This document shows, piece by piece, positions 7,565 to 15,895 of a stretch of DNA of 64,000 nucleotides (the stretch's first letter is position 1; each line of letters starts with the position of its first letter). This stretch comes from Ruminococcus flavefaciens (GTDB lineage Bacteria > Bacteroidota > Bacteroidia > Bacteroidales > P3), in the NCBI GenBank assembly GCA_023667315.1, contig JAMPAI010000002.1, positions 1-64,000 on the forward strand. The letters are read 5' to 3'. The position numbers and the translations under genes were made by a program. The notes below the pieces were generated by a model. That model made no database searches. It had not been told where the DNA came from and was given only the letters and a program-made list of their open reading frames with translations.

Positions 7565-9079
7565 ATGGCGCTTATCGATTCCTTTTATTTACGCTTCATG
7601 CGCAAACGATTACGGGAAATCGACGATTTTGCCGTTCGTGCGGAAGAAATACAGGGAAAGCAATTGTCGGATTTGCTCGCCAAGGGCGCACAGACCGCCT
7701 ACGGAAAGGAATTCGGCTTCGAAAGCATACATTCCGCCGAAGAGTTCCGAAAGAACGTACCCCTTATCTCCTACCAGGAAATGCAGCCTTATGTGGAAAG
7801 GCTGATGAAGGGCGAAGACCACCTGCTTTGGCCCGAAAGGATAAGGTTTTTCTCCAAGTCGTCGGGAACCACCGGCGCGCAAAGCAAATACATTCCGGTA
7901 AGCCGCCAGGCACTTAAAGACTGCCATTACAAGGGCGGCCGCGACCTGTTCGCGCTCTACCTGCAGGCCAATCCGAAGAGCGGGCTTTTTTCGGGCAAGA
8001 ACATCTCCATGGGCGGAAGCCTCCACCCCTGGAAAGACAATCCCGACATCTGCTGCGGCGACGTATCGGCCATCATCACCTCCCGGCTGCCCTTCTGGGC
8101 GGAGTTCCGCCGCGCGCCCAAAAAGAAGATCGCCCTGATGGACGAATGGGAAAGCAAGCTGCGGCTCATGGCGCAGGACACGCTCAAACAAGATATCCGC
8201 AGCATTCTGGGCGTTCCCTCCTGGGTCATGCTGTTGCTCGAAAAGGTGCTGGAGATTTCAGACAAGCAGTCGTTGCGCGAGATATGGCCCAATTTCGAGG
8301 TGTTTATCCACGGCGGGGTAAGTTTCGCCCCCTACGCACCTCCGCTCAAGAAACTCTTGGGCGAGGATTTCCGCTTCTGGGAAACCTACAATGCCTCCGA
8401 AGGATTTTTCGGCATCCAGTACGACAACCGCAGCGACCTGTTGCTGATGCTCGACTACGGGGTCTATTACGAGTTCCTGCCGATGGAGGAATTCGGTAAA
8501 CCCGACCCGAAGACGGTGGGTATCGGCGAGGTGGAGACCGGCAGGCAATACGCGCTCGTGATTTCAACCAACGCCGGCCTGTGGCGGTACATGATCGGCG
8601 ACACGGTGGTGTTCACCTCCGTAAAGCCCTACCGTTTCAAGGTGAGCGGCCGCACCCGACATTTCATCAACACCTTCGGCGAGGAACTTATCGTGGATAA
8701 TGCCGAGCGCGCCCTATCGCACGCCTGCGCGGAGACTTCCGCCGAGATAAGCGAATACACGGTGGCACCCGTCTTTTTGGATTCCAACAACCACGCCCGC
8801 CATCAATGGCTCGTGGAGTTCAAGCGCGCGCCCGAAGACATGGAGGCTTTCGCCACCTGCCTCGACAACAAGCTGAAGGAACTCAACAGCGACTACGGCG
8901 CCAAGCGCTACAACGACATGATACTTAAAACGCCCGAGATACTTTCGCTGCCCGAAGGCACGTTCTACGCCTGGCTCAAGCACAAGGGCAAACTGGGCGG
9001 ACAGCACAAGGTGCCGCGCCTGAGCAACGACCGGCAGTATGCCGACGAAATCCTTAAATTCGCCTCCCGGCAGTCATGA
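7565..9079 (+). CDS. GH3-family (auxin-responsive promoter family) adenylating protein
   Basis: A 504-residue soluble protein of the GH3 family, members of the acyl-adenylate-forming superfamily that couple carboxylic acids to amino acids in plants. The nucleotide-binding loop SKSSGTTGAQSKYIP lies near residues 98-112, and ETYNASEGFFG and the hinge-like segment ending SGRTRHFINTFGEE match the family order. The substrate in Bacteroidota is unknown. It follows the permease by 7 bp and overlaps the FtsB/DivIC gene by 4 bp (ATGA), so the genes are probably translationally coupled. Confidence 0.85.
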   Translation: MALIDSFYLRFMRKRLREIDDFAVRAEEIQGKQLSDLLAKGAQTAYGKEFGFESIHSAEEFRKNVPLISYQEMQPYVERLMKGEDHLLWPERIRFFSKSSGTTGAQSKYIPVSRQALKDCHYKGGRDLFALYLQANPKSGLFSGKNISMGGSLHPWKDNPDICCGDVSAIITSRLPFWAEFRRAPKKKIALMDEWESKLRLMAQDTLKQDIRSILGVPSWVMLLLEKVLEISDKQSLREIWPNFEVFIHGGVSFAPYAPPLKKLLGEDFRFWETYNASEGFFGIQYDNRSDLLLMLDYGVYYEFLPMEEFGKPDPKTVGIGEVETGRQYALVISTNAGLWRYMIGDTVVFTSVKPYRFKVSGRTRHFINTFGEELIVDNAERALSHACAETSAEISEYTVAPVFLDSNNHARHQWLVEFKRAPEDMEAFATCLDNKLKELNSDYGAKRYNDMILKTPEILSLPEGTFYAWLKHKGKLGGQHKVPRLSNDRQYADEILKFASRQS

Positions 9080-9402
9080 AACTACGCGAACGCTACATAC
9101 AGTTGTCGGATGCCTTGTTCCGCTTTTGGAAGAGCCCCTACCGTAATTACGTAATCGTTACGGTACTGTTCCTGCTCTGGATTTTCTTCCTCTCGCCCAA
9201 CACAGTGCAGAACCAGGTGCGCACCAAGCGAGAGCTGCGCGACCTGAGGCGGCGCAAGGAATTCTACCAGAAGGAAATCGAACGGAACGAGCAGACCATC
9301 CAGCGGTTCAAGACCGACCTCGACTTTGTGGAAACCTACGGCCGCGAAACCTACCTGATGAAGAAAGACAACGAAGACATATTCCTGTTCGAGGAAGAAT
9401 AG
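9076..9402 (+). CDS. FtsB/DivIC-like septum formation protein
   Basis: A 108-residue single-pass membrane protein. A short basic cytoplasmic segment precedes a membrane helix at about 26-42 (VIVTVLFLLWIFFLS), then a charged coiled coil at about 48-90 and the conserved YGRETYLMKKDNED. This is the arrangement of FtsB/DivIC proteins, which bridge FtsQ and FtsL in the divisome. The start codon overlaps the GH3 stop (ATGA). It is the last gene of the operon and is followed by a strong hairpin at 9423. Confidence 0.85.
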   Translation: MKLRERYIQLSDALFRFWKSPYRNYVIVTVLFLLWIFFLSPNTVQNQVRTKRELRDLRRRKEFYQKEIERNEQTIQRFKTDLDFVETYGRETYLMKKDNEDIFLFEEE

Positions 9403-9422
9403 ACCGATTCCCCTCTATACGA

Positions 9423-9460
9423 AACGCCCTGTTCTCCGTCGGAGAACAGGGCGTTGTCTT
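9423..9460. terminator. Bidirectional terminator between the envelope operon and the DUF3127 gene
   Basis: A perfect 15-bp stem, AACGCCCTGTTCTCC / GGAGAACAGGGCGTT, with a 3-nt loop (9423-9455), followed by a T-rich GTCTTTT. It lies between two convergent stop codons. Confidence 0.85.
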
Positions 9461-9478
9461 TTGCAGTGCCTACGTTCC

Positions 9479-9883
9479 TTAGAAAGGAAGGTCATCGGCA
9501 TCGTTTCCTCCGGCGGGAGCCGTGGGGAATTCGGGAGCCACGGGAGCCGAGGCGGGAGCGGCGGCAGGGGCTGCGGCGGGAGCCTGATAGCCGGCCTGCG
9601 GCGCGGGAGCGGCACCGGGCAGGGTGATACGCCAGGGACGCACATCGGTGTACCAGCGGCCGTTGTATTCGCGGCTTTCCAAATCGAAGGCCACATTGAG
9701 CACATTGCCGATCTTCATGATGTTCGGATCCTGGATGGCGCGGTCACCCCAAACCGAAACGCAAATCTTGCGCGGATACTGGCTTTCGGTTTCAAAAATA
9801 AACTCCTGCCGTTTCCACGTGCCGTTCTTGCCTTCGCCCGTAACGGGTTCGTTGATCTGAATCAACTTCGCTGTAAAATCCAT
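9479..9883 (-). CDS. DUF3127 single-strand-binding-like protein
   Basis: A 134-residue protein. The N-terminal about 85 residues match DUF3127 (FTAKLIQI, WKRQEFIFETESQYP, ESREYNGRWYTDVRPW), an OB-fold-like family common in Bacteroidota. A low-complexity Ala/Pro-rich linker (about 88-125) leads to the acidic tip GGNDADDLPF, which closely resembles the C-terminal peptide by which SSB recruits partner proteins. A DNA-maintenance role is therefore inferred; no direct function is known to me. It lies 3' of topB on the same strand with a 127-bp gap. Confidence 0.8.
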   Translation of the reverse strand: MDFTAKLIQINEPVTGEGKNGTWKRQEFIFETESQYPRKICVSVWGDRAIQDPNIMKIGNVLNVAFDLESREYNGRWYTDVRPWRITLPGAAPAPQAGYQAPAAAPAAAPASAPVAPEFPTAPAGGNDADDLPF

Positions 9884-10010
9884 TTCTGTATATTGTTTCT
9901 GATTATTAACGATTTAAAAAACACCGCAGCCTACCAAGCCACGGATTGCGAAAGTACAAAACACGGCGCATTTTTACAGCCCCGTTCCCCGGATTAACAC
10001 TAACAACTTA

Positions 10011-11897
10011 TTAACAGGCCGCCGATTCCTCGGCCTTCGCTTCTTTAGGCGTTCCCGATTTTCCGTTGGGAACCTGCGTCTCATCCAGCACGGTGCGGGG
10101 CGCGAGGCGAACCTCCTGCACCACGGCGGCCACCATGCCCTTGAGCTGGGCCATGAACTCGGCGGGCGCGAACTTGCCGTCGGAAATATCGCGGAGTTTC
10201 TTTTCCCACTGGCCGGTAAGCTCGGCCGACTTGAGCAGTCTGTTGGGAATGGTCTCGATCAGCTTCACCCCCATCGGCGTGGGCAGGATCCGCTTCTTGT
10301 CCTTATACACGTAATTGCGCTTGATCAGCGTCTCGATAATGGCCGCCCGCGTGGAGGGGCGCCCGATGCCGTTGGCCTTCATGAGGTCGCGCAGTTCCTC
10401 GTCTTCCACCATCTTGCCCGCCGTCTCCATGGCCTTGAGCAAATCGCCCTCGCTCATGTACTTGGGCGGCTGGGTCTGCTTCTGCACGATCTCGGGCTTG
10501 TGCGGCCCGCGTTCACCCGCCTGGTAGTCGGGCAGCACGTTCTCTTCCTTGTCGTCCTTCTCCTCGTCCTCTCCCTTGCCCTTGGACGGAAAGACCACGC
10601 GCCAGCCCGCGTCGGTAATCACTTTTCCGGTGGCCTTGAAGTCCACGTCCTTCTGCCCCGTCGCGCTCAGATCCACCCTGGCCGAAACGGTGGTGTTGGC
10701 GTACTCGCAATCTGGATAGAACACGGCGATGAAACGGCGTATCACCATATCGAACACCTGCTTCTCTTCTTGCGAGAGCGAGGCCGCGGCGGCAAACTCC
10801 CCGGTGGGAATGATGGCGTGGTGGTCGGTTATCTTCTTATCGTTGAACACCTTTGAACTCTTGCGCAAGGCTCCGCCCGCCAGCAGTGGCTGGGTATAGG
10901 TGGCGTAAGGCACCAGGCCACGCAGAATGCCGGGCGACTTGGCGTAGATGTCGTTGGGCAGGAAATTGGTGTCCACACGCGGATAGGTGGTGAGTTTCTT
11001 CTCGTACAGGCTTTGGATCACCTGCAGGGTCTTGTCGGCCGAGAAGCCGTATTTTTTATTGCTTTCCACCTGCAGCAGCGTAAGGTCGAACAGTTTGGGC
11101 GGATGTTCCTTGGCCTTTTTCTTCTCCACCTTGGTGATCTCCAGGTCTTGCCCGGCCACGCTCTCGCAGAGCTTTTTGGCCGTTTCCTCGGTAGCCATGC
11201 GCCCCTTGGTGCTCAGGAACACGCCTCCCCGGTACTGGGTCTTCAATTCCCAGAACTTCTCGGGCTTGAAGTTCTCTATCGCTTTTTGACGTTCCACCAG
11301 CAAGGCCAAGGTGGGAGTCTGCACCCGGCCGATAGAAAGCACCTGCCCCGGCACGCCGAACTTAAGCGTATAGGCGCGGCTGGCGTTCATGCCCAGAAGC
11401 CAGTCGCCGATGGCGCGCACCGAACCAGCCGCATAGAGGTTGTCGAAATCCGAAGCGGGATAGAGCTTGGCGAAGCCGTCCTTGATGGCCTGCTCGGTAA
11501 GCGAGGAAATCCACAGGCGTTTTACCGGCACCTTGCAGCCGGCCTTCTGCATAACCCAGCGCTGGATCACCTCCCCTTCCTGCCCGGCATCGCCGCAGTT
11601 TATCACCTCCTCGCACTGCGCCATAAGGCCGCTCAGAATCTCGAACTGGTTCATGCTGCCCTTTTCGGGAATCAGCTTAAGCTTGAACGAGGGCGGAATC
11701 ATGGGCAGGAACTCCATGCGCCAGCGTTTCCAGTCGGGGGTGTAGTCCTGGGGCTCGAAAAGGGTGCACAGATGCCCGAACGTCCACGAAACCCAATAGC
11801 CGTTGCCCTCCATATAGCCGTTCTTGGCGGTGGTGGCTCCTATCACGCGGGCGATTTCACGCCCTACACTCGGTTTTTCGGCAACGCAAAGTTTCAT
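10011..11897 (-). CDS. topB: DNA topoisomerase III
   Basis: A 628-residue type IA topoisomerase from ATG 11897 (MKLCVAEKPSVGREIARVIG). Longer in-frame starts extend past the -7 box and lack family similarity. The TOPRIM acidic motif lies in NCGDAGQEGEVI, the active-site tyrosine is in LTTYPRVDTNFLP, and the cleavage-site helix GRPSTRAAIIETLI follows. The enzyme decatenates DNA by passing single strands. No C-terminal zinc-ribbon cysteines are visible, and the tail is short and acidic. The exact -7 box TATCTTTG lies only 6 nt upstream of the start. Confidence 0.93.
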   Translation of the reverse strand: MKLCVAEKPSVGREIARVIGATTAKNGYMEGNGYWVSWTFGHLCTLFEPQDYTPDWKRWRMEFLPMIPPSFKLKLIPEKGSMNQFEILSGLMAQCEEVINCGDAGQEGEVIQRWVMQKAGCKVPVKRLWISSLTEQAIKDGFAKLYPASDFDNLYAAGSVRAIGDWLLGMNASRAYTLKFGVPGQVLSIGRVQTPTLALLVERQKAIENFKPEKFWELKTQYRGGVFLSTKGRMATEETAKKLCESVAGQDLEITKVEKKKAKEHPPKLFDLTLLQVESNKKYGFSADKTLQVIQSLYEKKLTTYPRVDTNFLPNDIYAKSPGILRGLVPYATYTQPLLAGGALRKSSKVFNDKKITDHHAIIPTGEFAAAASLSQEEKQVFDMVIRRFIAVFYPDCEYANTTVSARVDLSATGQKDVDFKATGKVITDAGWRVVFPSKGKGEDEEKDDKEENVLPDYQAGERGPHKPEIVQKQTQPPKYMSEGDLLKAMETAGKMVEDEELRDLMKANGIGRPSTRAAIIETLIKRNYVYKDKKRILPTPMGVKLIETIPNRLLKSAELTGQWEKKLRDISDGKFAPAEFMAQLKGMVAAVVQEVRLAPRTVLDETQVPNGKSGTPKEAKAEESAAC

Positions 11898-11903
11898 AGC
11901 CCG

Positions 11904-11911
11904 CAAAGATA
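11904..11911 (-). promoter_or_regulatory. -7 box of topB
   Basis: TATCTTTG on the minus strand, an exact match to TAnnTTTG, 6 nt from ATG 11897, implying a leaderless or near-leaderless transcript. No clear -33 element. Confidence 0.5.
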
Positions 11912-11927
11912 CGATTAAAAAATCTCG

Positions 11928-11935
11928 TAAGTTTG
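11928..11935 (+). promoter_or_regulatory. -7 box of the flavin reductase gene
   Basis: TAAGTTTG matches TAnnTTTG and lies 23 nt upstream of ATG 11959, divergent from the topB box. Confidence 0.45.
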
Positions 11936-11958
11936 CATACCGATAAACCTTCGCCATC

Positions 11959-12555
11959 ATGGAAGAAACCCTTAAGACCAAGCAGTGCTTCAATCCCGGC
12001 ACGATGCTCTATCCCCTGCCCGCCGTGTTGGTGGGCTGCGGCGCGAGCCAAGAAGACTATAACCTGATTACCGTGGCCTGGACAGGCATCCTCTGCTCCG
12101 AACCGCCCATGTGCTACGTTTCCGTGCGCCCCGAACGCCATTCCTACGGCTTGATCGAGAAATACGGCGAATTCAGCATCAACCTCACCACGGCCGATCT
12201 GGCCAAGGCCACCGACTGGTGCGGGGTAAAGTCGGGCAAGGATTTCGACAAGTTCAAGGAATGCGGCCTGAAAGCGCTGCCCGGTATCAAGACCAAGGCG
12301 CCCGTACTGGCGCAGTCGCCCCTTACCTTGGAATGCAAGGTTAAGCAACGCCTGGACTTAGGTTCCCACCACACCTTTATCGCCGATATTGTGAACGTGC
12401 TGGCCGACAAGAAATACATGGACGCCGAAAGCGGCAAGTTCGACCTGCAGAAGGCCGGACTATTAGTGTATGAACACGGCCATTACTTCGAAACCGGCCG
12501 CTATATAGACCATTTCGGCTTCTCGGTACGGAAAAAGGGGACGAAAAGAAAGTAA
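11959..12555 (+). CDS. Flavin reductase-like (DIM6/NTAB) protein
   Basis: A 198-residue protein of the FMN-binding split-barrel flavin reductase family. NLITVAWTGILCSEPPMCYVSVRP and EFSINLTTADLAKATDWCG correspond to the flavin-binding strands. Members reduce flavin or use bound FMN in redox reactions; the substrate here is unknown. It is expressed divergently from topB and converges on the thioesterase gene 18 bp away. Confidence 0.85.
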   Translation: MEETLKTKQCFNPGTMLYPLPAVLVGCGASQEDYNLITVAWTGILCSEPPMCYVSVRPERHSYGLIEKYGEFSINLTTADLAKATDWCGVKSGKDFDKFKECGLKALPGIKTKAPVLAQSPLTLECKVKQRLDLGSHHTFIADIVNVLADKKYMDAESGKFDLQKAGLLVYEHGHYFETGRYIDHFGFSVRKKGTKRK

Positions 12556-12573
12556 TTTACGGTTCGGAAGAAT

Positions 12574-13347
12574 CTATTCCCAGCGGGCGCGCGCCCAGGC
12601 GTGGAGCAGGCTTTGGTCTTCGTTGAGCACGGCGTACGAAATGAGGCCGCCTTCGCATTTGTAGCGCACGCAGAACGCGGCCTCGGGCTTTATCTCGTGG
12701 GCATAGACCACTTCGATTTCCCGCATCCGGTACTGTTCCAGAAAGGCGAAACCGTGCGCGTCGATCATGCGCTGTATATACGAACTCTGGGTCAGGTGCC
12801 CGTTAAAGTCTATGTCGGCGTAACCAGCCTTGAAACGGCAGGCCTCCGTCCAGCTTTCATCGGGCCTGAAGCCCGTTTTCTGCTCCGCCCGCGACAAGAG
12901 GGGCGACACCTCCGGAAGTTGCTCGGAGCAAAGCCCGGCAATCGATTTCATCTGTTCGGTAGGCCGTTCGGGACGCATCGCATGCAGGTTCACCATCAAC
13001 CATTCGGTATGGGCGAAGGCGCGCAGGCTTCCGTTTTCCGCATCACTCACCTTATACAGGCGGGGCACCAGCAGCCCGCACAGTTCCGGATTCCAGGTCT
13101 TTACCGTAACATCGGCCTCCTGGGCGGGCAGATCGGGCATCACCAGATGAATGCGGCGCAGCATCCACGTGCAGCCGCTCAGGTTGAGCGTGGCCACGTC
13201 CGCGTTCTGATAGACGGTGTGCATCTCGGCCACATCGTTGAGCAGGTCGCACAGGGTCTTGACCCGCAGAAAACCGCTCTTGTCGGTGCAGTGGTTGTAG
13301 ATGTGGAACGAATGGCTGAATTCGGCTATGTTTTCGGTGGCTGTCAT
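12574..13347 (-). CDS. Acyl-ACP thioesterase
   Basis: A 257-residue double hot-dog protein from ATG 13347. The same frame stays open further upstream but there it is a shadow of the DUF2147 gene. The second hot-dog has ADIDFNGHLTQSSYIQRMID, matching the D-x-N-x-H motif of plant FatA/FatB-type and bacterial acyl-ACP thioesterases, which release free fatty acids from acyl carrier protein. Its ATG overlaps the stop codon of the upstream DUF2147 gene by 4 bp, so the pair is probably translationally coupled. Confidence 0.85.
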   Translation of the reverse strand: MTATENIAEFSHSFHIYNHCTDKSGFLRVKTLCDLLNDVAEMHTVYQNADVATLNLSGCTWMLRRIHLVMPDLPAQEADVTVKTWNPELCGLLVPRLYKVSDAENGSLRAFAHTEWLMVNLHAMRPERPTEQMKSIAGLCSEQLPEVSPLLSRAEQKTGFRPDESWTEACRFKAGYADIDFNGHLTQSSYIQRMIDAHGFAFLEQYRMREIEVVYAHEIKPEAAFCVRYKCEGGLISYAVLNEDQSLLHAWARARWE

Positions 13348-13850
13348 GATATGCGCGTCCAATAAAAACTCCTTCCTATAAAGCGGAAACCGATAATCCC
13401 CACGTAGGCCTTGACCCGCAGGGTGTTTTCGTCTTCGAAGCGTATAAAACAACGGTAGGTCTTGCCGGTGGCGGGGTCGTAGATACGGCCGCCCTCCCAC
13501 TCGAAATTCTTGGCGTCGTAGCGCAGGTCGCGCACGATCACCACGTGGGTCAGCGGAATATGGCGCAGCTCGCGCTTGGGATTGTTCACGTCGGTCTTGG
13601 GTTTGCCCAGATCGTCGTCGGGCTGGTCGAGCCACACGATACGGGCTTCGTAGGTACCGTCGTCGGCCTTGTAGAAGTTGAGATGCGCCATTACCTGCCG
13701 GCCGTGCTCGTAAATGGCGTAGGTGCCCAGCAGGTCGTCGGCATACTTGTTCTTGTCGCGCGCCTGAACGCTCCACGAAAGGCAAGTGAACACAACGAGC
13801 GCCAGCACCCTGCAGTTCCTAAAGAATATGTCGGCCCTTTTCGCACACAT
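13344..13850 (-). CDS. DUF2147 secreted protein
   Basis: A 168-residue protein with an N-terminal signal segment ending near VQARDK, then a DUF2147 lipocalin-like domain: LLGTYAIYEHGR, YEARIVWLDQPDDDLGKPKTDVNNP, WEGGRIYDPATGKTYRC, and a terminal segment ending in WTR. Such proteins are periplasmic or outer-membrane and of unknown function. The start is uncertain. ATG 13850 lies 4 nt from a TACTTTCG box, and an in-frame GTG at 13808 preceded by AGGAAC would give a shorter, more typical signal peptide. It overlaps the thioesterase gene. Confidence 0.8.
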   Translation of the reverse strand: MCAKRADIFFRNCRVLALVVFTCLSWSVQARDKNKYADDLLGTYAIYEHGRQVMAHLNFYKADDGTYEARIVWLDQPDDDLGKPKTDVNNPKRELRHIPLTHVVIVRDLRYDAKNFEWEGGRIYDPATGKTYRCFIRFEDENTLRVKAYVGIIGFRFIGRSFYWTRIS

Positions 13851-13854
13851 GGCG

Positions 13855-13862
13855 CGAAAGTA
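13855..13862 (-). promoter_or_regulatory. -7 box of the DUF2147-thioesterase pair
   Basis: TACTTTCG matches TAnnTTTG with one change, 4 nt from ATG 13850. If used, either the mRNA is leaderless or translation starts at GTG 13808. Confidence 0.35.
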
Positions 13863-14044
13863 GCCAAAACGCCTCCCCTCCGCTTTTTATTTGCCGCCGA
13901 AATTGCCGAAATCCACCGGTATATCCGTTTCTCGGCGCACATATTCCCGTTGCTATCAGCCGGTTAAAACAAATTTCCACACCGGGGTCTTTTTTACCGA
14001 AACCGCCGCGGCAAGGCTTTTTAAAAACAGCGGAGGGTGAACCC

Positions 14045-14065
14045 GCGCAAGGTTGCGCGCTTTTT
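14045..14065 (+). terminator. Hairpin plus T-run upstream of xth
   Basis: GCGCAA-GG-TTGCGC followed by GC and five Ts looks like a small intrinsic terminator, but no plus-strand gene ends nearby: the closest upstream stop is at 12555. It may protect the xth promoter from read-through or be incidental. The rest of the 13863-14067 interval shows no gene. Confidence 0.35.
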
Positions 14066-14067
14066 CG

Positions 14068-14075
14068 TACATTCG
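14068..14075 (+). promoter_or_regulatory. -7 box of xth
   Basis: TACATTCG, one change from TAnnTTTG, 20 nt upstream of the GTG start at 14096. Confidence 0.4.
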
Positions 14076-14095
14076 CGAAAACAAACGCATTTACC

Positions 14096-14869
14096 GTGTC
14101 CAAGAAGATCATCACGTACAATGTAAACGGCATCCGCTCGGCGGCAAGCAAGGGCTTTATCGACTGGCTGGCGCAAAGCGGGGCGGACGTGGTGTGCCTG
14201 CAGGAAACCAAGGCGCAACCCGACCAGATTCCCGTGCTCGAAATCGCCTCCGCCGGCTACGAGACCTATTGTTTCTCGGCGCAGAAAAAGGGATACAGCG
14301 GCACGGCCATCCTTTGCCGGCAAACGCCCGACAAGGTGCAGGGCGGCATGGGCATCGAGGCCTACGACAACGAGGGCCGTTTCCTGCGCGCCGATTTCGG
14401 CGACCTGAGCGTGGTGAGCGTCTATCACCCTTCCGGAACCTCGGGCGATGAACGCCAGGCCTTCAAGATGCAGTGGCTGGAGGATTTTCAGCAATATGTA
14501 ACGGAATTGCAGAAAACGCGCCCCTACCTGGTGCTGGCGGGCGACTACAACATCTGCCACGAGGCCATCGACATCCACGACCCGGTGCGCAACGCCACCC
14601 ACTCCGGCTTCCTGCCCGAAGAACGCGAATGGATGAGCCGCTTCCTGGAGGCTGGTTTCACCGACTCGTTCCGCTTCCTGCATCCCGGCCTCAAGGACCA
14701 ATACACCTGGTGGAGTTTCCGCGCCGGCTCGCGCGGCAAGAACTTAGGCTGGCGCATCGACTACCTGATGCTGACCCAAAACCTGCGTTCCAAACTTAAA
14801 GACGCCTTTATCCTGCCGCAGGTGGTTCACTCCGACCACTGCCCCACCGGCATCGAACTCGATTTTTAA
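14096..14869 (+). CDS. xth: Exodeoxyribonuclease III / AP endonuclease
   Basis: A 257-residue EEP-fold nuclease of the ExoIII family. Residues visible include the metal ligands in YNVNGIRSA and LQETKAQ, SVYHPSGTSGDERQ, the catalytic GDYNICHEAIDIHDP, WWSFR, the GWRIDYLM motif and the terminal SDHCPTGIEL with the Asp-His pair. It incises abasic sites in base-excision repair. The only plausible start is GTG 14096: no in-frame ATG lies between it and the promoter, and homology begins immediately. It precedes the OmpA lipoprotein gene by 22 bp. Confidence 0.93.
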   Translation: MSKKIITYNVNGIRSAASKGFIDWLAQSGADVVCLQETKAQPDQIPVLEIASAGYETYCFSAQKKGYSGTAILCRQTPDKVQGGMGIEAYDNEGRFLRADFGDLSVVSVYHPSGTSGDERQAFKMQWLEDFQQYVTELQKTRPYLVLAGDYNICHEAIDIHDPVRNATHSGFLPEEREWMSRFLEAGFTDSFRFLHPGLKDQYTWWSFRAGSRGKNLGWRIDYLMLTQNLRSKLKDAFILPQVVHSDHCPTGIELDF

Positions 14870-14891
14870 CCGACAACCTAATATCTTTTAT

Positions 14892-15833
14892 ATGAAAACC
14901 CGTTTGAATGTTCTTGCCCCCGTGCTTTTCGCAAGCCTCTGCGCAATGTGCTTTTCGTGCGTATCTTCCAAGAAATACAACGAACTGCTGGAAAAGCAGA
15001 ACCAATGCACCGCCGCCAACAGCCGCCTGGAGAAAAGCAATCAGGAGTGCAACGAGAACTTAGTGGAAAGCAAGGCGCTGAGCGAACGCCTGCAAAACGA
15101 CCTGAACGCCGCCAACACGCAGATCGACACGCTGCAGCGCAACTACCTGCTCACCTCCGCCGACCTGGCCGAACTGCAGAAGAACTACACCCAGATCGAC
15201 GACAAATACAAGAGCACCGTTTCGGGCAAGGACGCGCTGGCGCAGGAACTGAGCCTGAAGGAACAGCAGCTCAACGAACAGGCCCAGCAACTGAACGTGC
15301 AGGCCGAACGCCTTTCCGAACTGCAGGGCATCCTCGACAAGAAAGACCAGCAGCTGAACGCGCTTAAGGAAAAGGTTACCGAAGCCCTGACGGGGTTCCA
15401 GGACAAGGGGCTGTCCATCCAGACCAAGAACGGCAAGGTGTATGTGTCGGTGGATGAGAAACTGCTCTTTCCCTCCGGCAGCTGGACGGTGAACCCGCAA
15501 GGGCGTGAAGCCTTGCACGAAATCGCCAACGTGATGGCCAAGGACGCCAGCATCCACGTAATGGTGGAAGGCCATACCGACGATGTGCCGCTTAAAGGCA
15601 AGGGCGACATCAAGGACAACTGGGACCTGAGCGCGAAGCGCGCCACCTCGATTGTTAAGATTATCCTGGAAAACAAGGGCATCAACCCGGCCAACATCAT
15701 GGCCGCCGGCCGTGGCGAATACGTTCCCCTGGTGGGCAACGACAGCCCCGAGAACCGCGCCAAGAACCGCCGCACCGAAATTATCCTGACCCCCGACTTA
15801 GACGAGCTCTTCAAGATTCTGGAAACGAACTAA
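14892..15833 (+). CDS. OmpA-family peptidoglycan-binding lipoprotein
   Basis: A 313-residue protein. The signal peptide ends in a lipobox (CFSCVSS) with Cys at about 24, so it is a lipoprotein. Residues about 30-165 form a long coiled coil with heptad-like Leu/Gln/Glu patterns. The C-terminal OmpA domain (about 190-305) has the peptidoglycan-binding signature HVMVEGHTDDVPLKG, DLSAKRATSIV and ENRAKNRRTEIIL. It likely tethers the outer membrane to peptidoglycan. A strong terminator follows. Confidence 0.92.
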   Translation: MKTRLNVLAPVLFASLCAMCFSCVSSKKYNELLEKQNQCTAANSRLEKSNQECNENLVESKALSERLQNDLNAANTQIDTLQRNYLLTSADLAELQKNYTQIDDKYKSTVSGKDALAQELSLKEQQLNEQAQQLNVQAERLSELQGILDKKDQQLNALKEKVTEALTGFQDKGLSIQTKNGKVYVSVDEKLLFPSGSWTVNPQGREALHEIANVMAKDASIHVMVEGHTDDVPLKGKGDIKDNWDLSAKRATSIVKIILENKGINPANIMAAGRGEYVPLVGNDSPENRAKNRRTEIILTPDLDELFKILETN

Positions 15834-15856
15834 GGGTTCCTATCGTCTTTACAAAA

Positions 15857-15891
15857 AAAGTCCCCGAATGCGATGGCATCCGGGGACTTTT
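15857..15891. terminator. Bidirectional terminator after the OmpA lipoprotein gene
   Basis: The stem AAAGTCCCCG(A)ATGC / GCAT(C)CGGGGACTTT with a GATG loop is flanked by A-rich and T-rich runs, between convergent stop codons at 15833 and 15896. Confidence 0.85.
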
Positions 15892-15895
15892 GCCA

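Noticed and set aside
12574..13785. 403-codon version of the thioesterase with an N-terminal extension
   Set aside because: The extension is the out-of-frame reading of the DUF2147 gene; family similarity begins at ATG 13347.
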